From the NCBI GenBank assembly GCA_002335605.1, contig BEDY01000001.1:4092001-4156000 (forward strand): a DNA stretch of 64,000 nucleotides. Reading direction: 5' to 3'. Of this stretch, positions 53,345 through 64,000 are shown one piece after another. Below the pieces are notes generated by a model. The model did not search any database. It was not told the DNA's origin and was given only the letters and a program-made list of their open reading frames with translations. This stretch comes from Prillingera fragicola (Eukaryota; Basidiomycota; Tremellomycetes; Trichosporonales; Trichosporonaceae). The position numbers and the translations under genes were made by a program. Every line of letters begins with the position of its first letter. Position 1 is the first letter of the stretch.

Positions 53345-56300
53345 ATGTCCACGCCGCCCTCCCAGCAGGCGGCGCAGCATCTCGTGCCAGACTCGGCACC
53401 TAGGCGCGAGGGCCGCACGCCGCCCCCAGCCCCGAGCGCTGCGTTTGCCAAGCGGTGAGTTTTGACTGGCGGGTGTACTCCACGACGTCGCGCCATGATT
53501 GCCTGTATGCAGTTGCTGACACTCCCCTCCTGCAGAGCCCGCGAGCTTATAGAGGACGCGACGGGTGCACCGCTGCGACCACCGCTAGGCGGCGAGCCCG
53601 CACCAGCTCGGGGCGGAAGGCCTCGCGCAGGGTGAGTCTTTGCATTGTTCAAAGCTCAAGCCGTACACTTACCGTTTTAGCACCTTGCCGTCGTCGTTCC
53701 AGGAGGCACGTCACGACGACATGCTGCAGCCCTCTTCTGCACCAGGCAGTCGCGCAGACGGTACCGACTCGGCACCCATGCGTACTTCTGCGCTGTCGCC
53801 TGCGTACATTGGCAGCAACAGGCCTGCGCTGCGCCACGCCATGAGTTCGTCACCAGCGCTCGAGCACCACGACCACGGCCGTCCCCGTTCCGGCTCGACT
53901 TCCGAGGTCAGCAACGCGTTTGCCAGCTCGCCATTCAGTAATGCCTGGCTCGCCAACCCGGGCCAGGCCGCGGGCATGCAGATTGGTTCAGGCCGCTCGC
54001 CGCTCGGCCGTGACGAGGGCTACGGTGGAGGTTTTTCCCCTTCAGACGTCTCGCCCCCAGCCGACGACCTCAACTTTAGCACCCTAGACTACCTCGGCCT
54101 CGCAGATGGTCACAACGGTGACCTTGCCCCTGCGTCCATCTCAGAGCTCCGGAACCAGCACCGCCGTGCCATTGATGCTCACGGGCCTGCGTCTCGGCTT
54201 CGCGCGAGTACAGTGTCCAACGTCAATCGCCCGTTCCGGCCCAGTGTCACGTCGTATGACGACGGACCAGACTCGATGCTCGCGCACGCCCTCGACAATG
54301 TTTCCATTTACGACCAGCTGCTTCCCGCAGCACCATTGGGCCTGTACCCCTCGCCGTCCCTGCTCAACCCTAGCAGTGCTGCCTCCCGCAGCAGCGCAGC
54401 AGCGTCGACTACGCGCGAGGCAAACCGGCCTCGTGCGACCACGATTGGCTCACTCGACAACTCGCTCCGCCACAATTCCAGCCGCAGCTATCTCTCTAGC
54501 ATCCCCCAGTCGCCCCTCCAGGCAGAGTACACCAACCATCTCTACAACGATAGCCGGTTTGGCTACCCTTCGAGGTCTCGATCGGACCGCGACTTGACGC
54601 GCTCGCGGGATATCTCCAGGGAAAACCGCACGCCGAGGCTGTCAATCTCGTCGGCGACCTCGCGAACCGGCACCCCAGACAATGCCGGCACGTCCACCCC
54701 ACAGGTGCCCACGCGCTCGCTCTGGATCGGCAACCTCGACGTCAACGCCACCTCCGAGGCGCTCCTGTCCGTGTTTGCACCCTACGGTGCGATTGAGAGC
54801 TTGCGCATGCTCCCGGAGAAGACGTGCGCGTTTGTCAACTTTATGGACAGGGCGGACGCCGTGCGTGCCCGCGACGACGTGCTCAACCGTCTCGGCGGCC
54901 AGGTTTCAGAGCTGTCTGAGACAGCTCCTGTGCGTATCGGCTTTGGCAAGATTGACTCTGCACCCACGGGTCCCTCGCAGAGCTCGGTCGCGCCCGCGCC
55001 TCCAGGGCTCGTGTTCACCAACGGCTCCATTACCGTCACTCAGCCGCTGTCTGCTGGGCCCGTCGAGAACAATGCCGACCAAAGTGCTCTGCCGACCCGC
55101 GCGTTGTGGATCGGCAGTATTCCCAGCACGACGTCGTCTGCGACGCTCCTCCAGATCTTTTCGCCCTTTGGCCCCGTCGAGTCTGCCCGCGTGCTCACGC
55201 ACAAGTCGTGCGGATTCGTCAACTTTGAGCGTCTCGACTCTGCCATTTCGGCGCGGAACGCGCTCAACGGCCGTGACATTCTAGGCTCGGACGTGGGCCC
55301 TATCCGCATAGGATTCGCGCGTGTGCCGACCAAATCGCCCGTTATCGGTGGACCAGAGGCGGACCAGCCGTCGCCGTCAAAGCTCGGCGAGGGGCTCAAC
55401 TCTGTACGCGGGGCCACGGCTGTGCCGACGGAGCAGCAGCTGTCGGCTGAAGGCGGCGGTGTGGAAAACTACCGCTCGCAGCTGGTTATCGACCTTGTCA
55501 ACGCCGGCGTGCACGAGCAGGTGCTCGAGCGCGGGCTGGCGCAGGACGGCGCCGTGAGCGAGCAGCAGATGATCATGCAGGTGCTTAGCGGAGCGAGGCG
55601 CGAGGAGGAGAGCGACGTGCGTGCTGCCGCCGAGGTTCGCCCTCCCGTTACCTACTACACGACCATTCCGATGCTTGGCGACAGGCAGAACATGCGGCGG
55701 TTTGACGTTGCCCGCCTGCGCGAGCTGCGTAAGCGCCTCGACTCTGGCACGGCGACGCAAGAAGAGGTCGACACTATCACGCGCGACTTGCTCGAGGACT
55801 CTGCCGACCTGTCGTCGGATTACATTGGCAACACGATTATACAAAAACTGTTTGAGCGTGCGGCCCCACCGCTGCGCAAGGCCATGCTCGAGCGTATCGC
55901 GCCTCACCTCGCCATGATCGGTATCCACAAGAACGGCACGTGGGCGGCACAGAAGATTATCGAGTGCAGCACGACCGAGGAGGAGCGCGCGCTCATTGCC
56001 ATGAATCTCCGCCCCTTTGCGCCGCCGCTCATGTGCGACTCGCTCGGCAACTATGTGTGCGCCGGTACGCTCCGGTTCGGCTCGCCATTCTCCGATTACG
56101 TGTACGACGCCATGATTGACCGCATGTGGGACATTGCGCAGAACCGGTTTGGCGCGCGCTGCATGCGTACCTGCCTCGAGTCACCGCACACGAGCCTGTA
56201 CCAGAAGAAGCGCATCACGACGTCGATCATTCTCAACTCGATCCCGCTCGCTACCAACCCCAACGGTGCGCTGCTGCTTACGTGGCTGGTCGAGCAGTCC

Positions 56301-57134
56301 AACCTGCCTGGCCGCTACGGTTTGCTGGCCAACCGCTTTGCGCCGCACGTTGCGCACTTGTGCACACACAAGCTGGCGTCGCTTACAGTGCTGCGCATTA
56401 TCAACCAGACATCCGAGCCCGGCGCAGCGCACACACTCCTCACGACAATTTTCCACTCGCCCAACGACCAGATTCTGACCGAGATTCTCTCGGACGCATC
56501 CAACGGCTCGCAGGTCATTGGCAAGATTCTCGCCGTGTCGTCTATCCCGGCCGACGACAAGCCTGGACTCCTCGAGGCTGTCCGCCGCGCCCTCCCCAAC
56601 ATCAAGGCAGCGAGCACCCCTCCTTACCGCCGACTGCTCGAGGAGGTCGGCCTGCCCGTCCCCCAAAGCCACGTCTACCCGCGCCAGCAGCCTGTGGCCT
56701 GGCAGCAGTTCCAGCCCTACGGACAGCAACTCATGGCCAACCCGGGCTTCCCACAGCCTCTCGGCGGCGGCCTCTCCCCGCTCCTTATCCCGCAGAACAT
56801 GGCGCTCGGCCAGCACCTGCGCGCGGGTTCCCCCAACGCGTCCGGGGCCCCGCACACGCCCCAGCAGCGCGGTCGTGGCCGCATGTCTCCCGTCTCGCAA
56901 ATGATGTCCCCCGGCTCGGACCCGTTCAACCCATTTGCGTCGCCGAGCATCGACCTGCCGTACATGCAACAGTCCAACGTGCCTATGCGCGTCGGCAGCA
57001 ATCTTGCAACGACGCAGCCGATGAGCTTTGAGTCGCAGCCCAACATTGGCGGACTGGGGATCATGAGCCAGCAGCAAGGATATTACCAGAACAACGGGCA
57101 GCCGGGCATGTATGCCCAGACGGGGTTCCAGTAG
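53345..57134 (+). CDS. RNA-binding protein with two RRMs and PUF repeats (Jsn1/Puf2 type)
   Basis: Binds mRNA 3' UTRs, typically of membrane and mitochondria-related messages, and affects their stability and location. Three exons (53345-53454, 53536-53631, 53681-57134) give 1219 residues. Two RRMs: about 412-495 (LWIGNLDVNATSEALLSVF, CAFVNF) and 540-617 (LWIGSIPSTTSSATLLQIF, CGFVNF). The Pumilio repeat region runs from about 770 to 1040: YIGNTIIQKLFERA, HKNGTWAAQKIIEC, NRFGARCMRTCLE and SNGSQVIGKILA. The C-terminus is Pro/Gln/Gly-rich and disordered. The RRM+PUF order is characteristic of Jsn1/Puf2 rather than Puf3 or Puf5. Confidence 0.93.
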
Positions 57135-58782
57135 CGCCCGGTGCGCCCAGCCCCAGAGAGGAGGAGGAGGGTGTAGAATGGGAGAAGAACAGACTGGTGA
57201 ACCAACAAAATAACAAGCAATTCAAACAACAAGCAACCGTGCAAAAGGCATCGAAACTACAATTATAAGCAACCCTGTGCCGCCCACTGAGGCGGCATCT
57301 ACGATTACCACCCTACTACTAGCTCTTTTACTGCGCCACGCACCAGGCGTGAGTGCGCAAATCATCTATTCGCATCGAGGAGCGACGAGGAGAAGAGAGA
57401 TAGAGCAAGAACCCCCCAAACCCCAACCATTACCCCCTCCCCCCCATTTTATCATTTCCGTGTGCTTGTGCCATGCATCTGTGATTAGGTGTCCTTGCGC
57501 GGTCGTTGGCGGAGGTGGAAGTTGCGACGTGGTGTCATGCAGGTCAATGTGCAGGGCTCATGGCGTCATGTCGGCAATGCACCAGACACGAAACACGCAA
57601 CGAGCACAGCAGTGCCATGTGCCAGGTGCAAAGTGCGAGGTGTGCAAAGTGCGTGCTCTTGCACTCTCAGGACAAGTCACTGGCCCACAAATTCACAAAT
57701 CAGGAGATCAGGAGCATCAGGAGCCGATCACGCACGACTCTGATCAATCTATCCGAACCACCCCAGCACGTTGAGCCCAGCAAGTTGAGCGGCCGAGCAC
57801 ACCGCCAAAGCTCCCACCGACCCAGCTGCGAAGACACAATGCAGCTCCACAATAGAACGCGTCCGTGACAGCGACACAGATGCCGGCATGCCACCAGGCA
57901 GGCGAGCAGACCACGCGACCAGGGCGCGGCTCGCACTACTGGACGTAGGACGCCAAAACCTCCCTCTCTCTCTTTTGTGCATGCCATAGGATGCAGCCAG
58001 CCAGTCAGTTGGGAGGCGTGCTCGCCTTAGCCGAGAGACTGACGTGGTATCGATCCTTCCTGCCTCGCGCGATCAGTGGCCCAGTGGACAGTGTGCCCGG
58101 CAACTTTGGACTGATGCAGATAGTGGAGGCACAGAGCAGGCTGGCTTGGCTGCCGCGGGGTTGGGCCCAACAAACACGCTGCGCTGTGCGGTGCACGCAC
58201 GCACGCACCCAAGCAGACGCGCACACGCCGTGTTCATGCCGCACACCTCGCCCTCGCCGGCTGTTTGGGCGGTTTATCCTGGTCAGCTTAGTGGGACAGC
58301 ATGTTGGTGGCCGTGTTCGTGGCGCACGGCGCGGCAGTTGCACTGGGTGCAGTGAGACATGACCGCATGCAGCCCGGCCAGCTGCAACGACACGCCCTAA
58401 TCGACTTTGCTCATTTCACGCGGTGCATCACAAAAACAAATCCAGAGGTCAAGACGCCTGTGTTTTCGCAGCAACGCGCGCGAGCGCGCACACGAGCACT
58501 GGCGCCCGAGGGGGTGGGGGAATAGTAGTTACTGGTCGCGCTGGCACGAGGGCCGGGCGACAAGTGGGGAAAACGGGGCAGCGAATAGAGAGAAGATTGG
58601 TATACGACACACGCTCCGGGACATGTAAAGGGTCGAGATGCAGGGGGTGGCAAGGGAGGCTGGGTTTGTTTGCGGGTTTGCGATGCGTACGAGTGTTGCA
58701 GATGAAACGAGCACGCGCCAAAAGTGCACCAGCGCCGGGGTCAAGAGAGAAGAAAGAAAGACAAGACGCGTACAATGCTCGT
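57135..58782. other. Convergent intergenic region, PUF gene and CDC42 3' sides
   Basis: No gene is supportable in 1.6 kb. Short GC-biased open frames exist, but none has recognisable content. It must contain two 3' UTRs. Confidence 0.55.
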
Positions 58783-59551
<769 letters not shown>

Positions 59552-60810
59552 CGTGCGCAAGAATCACTGCAATAGTGTCAGTTTGCACGCCAAAAATGGA
59601 GCAAGGAGTGACAACGAGTTGCGCGCAAAGGGTCAACGGTCACGGTGGCGGGACGTGTCATTTACACCGGGGTGCGCGGCGGCAACAACCCCCAGCGATA
59701 ACGTGTCCGGGCTTTGCCTGCTCTCAACACTCGCACGACCCTCTGCCCACCCCAGCAATTGTGAGTGTACGCAAGCGCACTGCGCGGACGACGTTAAGCA
59801 TTGCGCCGGGTGGCGGCAAGGCGGGCAGCACCGCTCAGTGATCAGAGCGTAGACCAAGCAGCAAAGGGGCCAAAGCGTGACTCTTCGAGCGTCGATTTCG
59901 GTGCGCGACAGCAGTGCAAGGACCACTAGAGGCGCCTCGGATCGAGTACGACGAACAAAGGGGAAGGGGGAGAAGAGACCGACCTGCTGTAGAGAGAGAG
60001 CGAGATGGGAGGGATGGATGGCAGGAAGGATCGGTGTCGATGCCCAAAGGGGGAGAGTACGGCGGCGGCTGCAGGCTTGCCTCGTTATCCGGAGTGTTTG
60101 GGGGTGGCGAGGGGAGGATCCTGGGTGCTGCCGAATGGGCGACCGGGAGAGAGAGGATAGGGGGGTGAGGGCGGTGACTGGGATGGGATGGGTGTTGGGT
60201 GTCCCGCGGCTGTATTGGTGTATTGATGCTGATGCTTTGTAGTAGTAAGGATGGAATATGAAAAGGGTGGTGGAATGGGGGATTGATATTGATGATGGTG
60301 AATGGACGGGCGGGAGGAGGAGGGGGAGGGAAGGCCCAACAGTGTACAGTGCGTGCTGCTGGCTGCTGGCTGGCTGGGTGGCACCGCACCGCAGCGCACG
60401 AGAGGGACACGCACGACGCAGGACTGGCCAGGGCAGGGGCAGCGGCGCGAGGTCTCGACCTCCAAGGCATATCACCCCAGGGGCGCACATCCAGGTACAG
60501 AAACAGGGACCTCATTTGGCACTGAAACCAAAGGTCCCCTCGTTCAGAAAAATTAGCCTATTAGAAAAACTGATTAGAAGAATAATTTCTAATTGCAATT
60601 ACTATTTTTCCTAATCGTGTTTGGGTCGATAAGCTAAACACCACAACAGTCCAGGCACACCATTGTCGGTGTTTCCAACGGGAATAACTGCACTGTGGCA
60701 GCGGAAGCATCTCTATCATTCTCCCACGGTGGTCTCACCGACTCAAGTGGAGGTCTCCAACTTTTGACTGATGTCACCGGTGTCCTCGACCATCAACCAC
60801 TACCTTTACC
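59552..60810. other. Divergent promoter region of CDC42 and NPA3
   Basis: No gene is supportable in 1.26 kb. A long purine-rich stretch (about 59950-60330 on the plus strand, hence pyrimidine-rich in the CDC42 direction) is probably CDC42 promoter and leader. An isolated AT-rich patch lies at 60547-60616. Confidence 0.55.
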
Positions 60811-62137
60811 ATGGCGGACACGACAGCACAGGAGCCTACGGCAGCAGCACCAGCAGTAGCTGCACCAGAGTCTGAGGCCACCGAGGCGGCGGCCCCGGAA
60901 GCTGGCCCCAGCACTGGCAAGAAGCAGCCAGTCGTTGTTATTGTCATTGGCATGGCTGGATCTGTGCGTCTTCCCCGCCGCTCACGATGGCAGCCAATGA
61001 TCGCTGACACCCGCAGGGAAAGACCACGCTTATGCAGCGCCTCAACTCATATCTCCACACCAAGGACACTCCCCCTTACATTCTCAACCTCGACCCGGCC
61101 GTGAGCCACATGCCGTACACTGCCAACATTGACATTCGTGACACGGTCGACTACAAAGAGGTCATGAAACAGTACAATCTCGGTCCTAACGGTGGTATCA
61201 TGACAGCACTCAACCTGTTTACGACCAAGTTTGACCAGGTTTTGGGTTTCGTTGAGAAGCGTGCCGAGTCTGTCGAGTGAGTATGCTGGCAACACAAGTG
61301 CTGACAAACAGCTACATTCTGGTCGACACGCCTGGACAGATTGAGATCTTTACGTGGTCAGCCTCTGGAGCCATCATCACCGACGCCATTGCTTCGTCGA
61401 TCCCCACTGTTGTCGCATACGTTATCGACACTCCTCGCACCACGTCCCCCGCCACTTTCATGAGCAACATGCTCTACGCCTGCTCGATCCTCTACAAGAC
61501 CCGCCTCCCCTTCATCCTTGTTTTTAACAAGGTCGACGTTGAGCCCCACGACTTTGCCCTCGAGTGGATGGCAGACTTTGAAAAGTACCAAGCGGCACTG
61601 CACGAGCGCGGCCGCGACGAAAACGGCGAAAACTACATGAACTCGCTCATGAGCTCCATGTGCCTTGTCATTGAAGAGTTTTACAACGATATTCGTGCCG
61701 TCGGTGTCTCGGCCATGACCGGAGAGGGCATGAAGTCGTTCTTTGAGGCCGTAGAGGAAGGACGCAAAGAGTACGAAAAGGACTATCGCCCCGAGCTCGA
61801 GCGCCGCAAGGCCGAAAAGGACGCCAAGACTGAAGCCGCCAAGACGGCCAACCTGGAGCGCATGATGCGCGACATGGGAGTGGCCGGCGGCGCGGCGCCC
61901 AAGGGTAGCAACCCCTTTGGCCCGCACCCGCGCAACGACCGCGAGGACAGGTACATGGACGACGAGGGCGGGGAAGGCGACGACGACTCGGAGGACGAGA
62001 GGATAGAGCGTCAGCAAGAGTTCGAAGAGGAGGCCGACGACGCGCCAGAACTCGACAGGCTCGACGTCATGGACCAGCAGCCTCTTGTCACTTCTGCGCC
62101 GGCGACGCACGACATGGCCTTTCCTGCGCCGCGATAG
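60811..62137 (+). CDS. NPA3: GPN-loop GTPase 1, RNA polymerase II assembly/import factor
   Basis: Cytoplasmic GTPase needed to assemble RNA polymerase II and bring it to the nucleus. Three exons (60811-60963, 61017-61276, 61312-62137) give 412 residues. Motifs: [14 protein letters not shown] (P-loop, interrupted by intron 1), [20 protein letters not shown], the diagnostic GPN in [31 protein letters not shown], and NKVDV. The C-terminus is acidic and disordered, as in Npa3. A 45-residue Ala/Glu/Pro-rich extension precedes the G domain. Confidence 0.97.
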
Positions 62138-62564
62138 ATGGGTTGTGTAGACTAGGATGTATGATAGTGGCTCCCGGCTGTGAGCGGCAGAACATGATTT
62201 TGTCTGGCACATCTGGTCACGCCTGAGAAACACACTGCCCTACGGACCCGCAAGCCACTCTTTGTCAGCATGTGCGTATCAAAACACCCCAATGAGGGGA
62301 ACAACGAGTTGCAACAACGATATGATGCCAACCGAGTGCTACCCACCGAGTGGTTTTGCCGAAAATGGTCCGAGATTGATATTTCGGATCCGAGACGGTT
62401 CGCGAGTGTTCGGATCCGCAGACTGATCCGCTGTTGCAAGTCGTTGTAGCTCTTGCATGCTGACGATATAAAACTAAGCGACCATGCTGCTCGATACTGA
62501 CACACGCACCTCATGATCACACAAGCTTAGAATTGCTCCTTTTCCACTGATTTATAGAGTTATA
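62138..62564. other. Intergenic, NPA3 3' side and MFS transporter promoter
   Basis: No gene is supportable in 427 bases. AT-rich sequence (TTTATAGAGTTATA, 62550-62563) directly precedes the transporter ATG. Confidence 0.5.
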
Positions 62565-64000
62565 ATGCCTGATTATATTATACCCGACGACCCACCACCG
62601 GGTCTTTCTTCCTCGCCTCCCAGCCACGAGATCGAGGCCAAGCCCCTGGATGAAGCCAAGGTCGACGACGAGGCAGCAATGCCGGACGGTGCAGAGACCC
62701 ACCCTCTGTTGTCGCTGGGCAAGACGCGCAAAAATGTCCTCTTTGCCTGCTTTGTGCGTTACTTTCAGAGCTCAACTCTAACAACAGTGCCTGTCCATGT
62801 TCATCGACTCGGCAGGCGTGAGTGCCACTTTTCTCAGCACGGCGCCCATCTCCCTCGAACTGGGAGTCAAGGCCAGTGACGAAGCCTGGGTACCCACCTC
62901 GTACGGAATTGCCTTTGCGTCCTTCCTGCTGCTCGCCGGCCGCCTCGCCGACATTTTCTCACCCAAATACGTCTTTGTCATTGGCTACGGCGGCCTCGGA
63001 CTCATCTACCTCGGCATCTCGCTCGTACACAACCAGTATGGCTTTTTCGTGCTCCGCGGCGTCTCGGGCCTCTTTGCCGCCCTCACGATCCCGAGCTCGA
63101 TTAACATGATTGTCCAAATGTACCCCGATCGCGCGCTGCAGGCCCGCAAACTCGCGCTCTTCGGCACGGCAGCCGCGGTGGCATCCACGATCGCGCCCAT
63201 CCTCGTGGGCGTCTTCCTCCTCGCCTCCTGGAGGTGGTACTTTCGCTTCATCGCGTGCGTCGCCGTGCCGTTCGCCGGCCTCGCGTGGGTGCTCCTCCCG
63301 CACACCCCGGCCGTGCACCCGGCGGCAGGCAAGGGTGGGGCGCTGTGGCGCATCCTCGACTTGCCGGGGATCACGCTCCTGATCGGCGCTCTCGTCACCC
63401 TCATCCTCGCATTCACCCAGTCCGGCCTCATCGGCTGGGCGACGCCCGGCGTTCTCGTCCCGCTGTGCTTGTCGCTGGGCCTCCTCTGGCCAGCGTTTCT
63501 CGTATGGGAGCACATCTCTGCCAAGCCCCGTAAAGGCCACGAAACCGAGCCGTGCACCGCCCTCCTCCCGAGGGGTATCTGGCACTTTCCCAACATCTTC
63601 CCTCTCATCCTACAGGCAACCGTCGGCCCAATCTGGTTCTGCACCGTGCAGCTCCGTCTCGCAGTCTACTTCCAGACCGGACTCGGCGACTCGGGGATGA
63701 TCACAGCGGCAAAACTCGTGCCCATGGGCTTCTTCGCCGCTCTGGCAATGGGCGCCAGCTACCCTTTCCCATGGATAATGACGCGCCCGCGCTTCGTCCA
63801 GCCCGTGGCATGCGTGCTCGCCGCCCTCGGCTCGTTTCTCATTGCCTTTTCCGGCGGCGGCCACGGAGACATGTACTACAAGTACATTCTGGCTTCGGAA
63901 ATGTTTGGCACGTTCGGCGCTGCTATTGCGTGCATCGCAATGAACACGCTCATCATCCAGAGCTTCCCCCCGCAGTACGCTGGTGTCGCTGGGAGCTTTG
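62565..64000 (+). CDS. Major facilitator superfamily transporter, DHA2-like, 3' end missing
   Basis: Proton-coupled exporter-type membrane protein. Exon 1 is 62565-62753 and exon 2 runs from 62788 past the right edge; 467 residues are visible. A hydrophilic 60-residue N-terminus (with PPPGLSSSPPSHEIE) precedes TM1 (LFACFCLSMFIDSAGVS). W-x-x-T/S-Y, LAGRLADIF (motif A-like, loop 2-3) and the GFFVLRGVSGLFAALTIPSSINMI helix place it in the DHA2-like drug:H+ antiporter type. About ten membrane helices are visible before the cut. Substrate is unknown. Confidence 0.88.

Noticed and set aside
62818..62837. GTGAGTGCC...CTCAG as an intron in the MFS gene
   Set aside because: It would be only 20 nt long; the in-frame reading SAGVSATFLSTAPISLELG is the expected transporter sequence.

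Overview
This 64 kb window is nuclear DNA of a GC-rich basidiomycete yeast. The genes are split by many 35-50 nt introns with GTGAGT/GTAAGT/GTRCGT donors, CTRAC branch sites and AG acceptors, the tRNA genes carry short introns, and the encoded proteins are eukaryotic core proteins. Gene structure and composition fit Tremellomycetes, perhaps Trichosporonales; that placement is inference, since no rRNA or mating locus is present. Exon chains below were built by hand from splice signals and checked for reading phase across every junction.

Layout. 1-12.2 kb (minus strand): ATG2 (3' end off the left edge), a PHO89-type Na+/phosphate symporter and a fused BioD-BioA biotin enzyme. 12.9-16.2 kb (plus): an F-BAR/SH3 cytokinesis protein with a Gln-rich middle. 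16.5 kb: tRNA-Asn. 17.6-21.5 kb (minus): eIF5B. 22-23.5 kb: tRNA-Asp and SDH4. 23.7-27.6 kb: RAD52 and the DNA polymerase delta small subunit, diverging from a short shared promoter with a perfect palindrome of MluI-box elements. 27.7-33.3 kb: an F-box/WD-like protein, a patch of tRNA-Asp copies (two with an intron, one decayed) and a CWF19-like splicing factor. 33.9-37.7 kb: importin alpha and mitochondrial Qri7.

38-48.5 kb is gene-poor and accessory in character. It holds four small spliced genes of no recognised family, all with a (L/P)PxY motif near the N-terminus and a TATA-like element. Three of them encode single-pass membrane proteins with a shared F-x-P transmembrane core followed by C-x2-C. 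A tRNA-Leu follows, then about 3.4 kb without a supportable gene.

48.5-64 kb returns to conserved genes: a glycogen-targeting PP1 subunit (CBM21), a Jsn1/Puf2-like RRM-PUF protein, CDC42, the GPN-loop GTPase NPA3/GPN1, and an MFS transporter cut by the right edge.

Most genes are independent housekeeping units. Functional links visible are the RAD52/Pol-delta divergent pair (S-phase DNA metabolism), the F-BAR and CDC42 genes (polarity and cytokinesis, not adjacent), and the candidate small membrane-protein family, which is the best lead for something undescribed.
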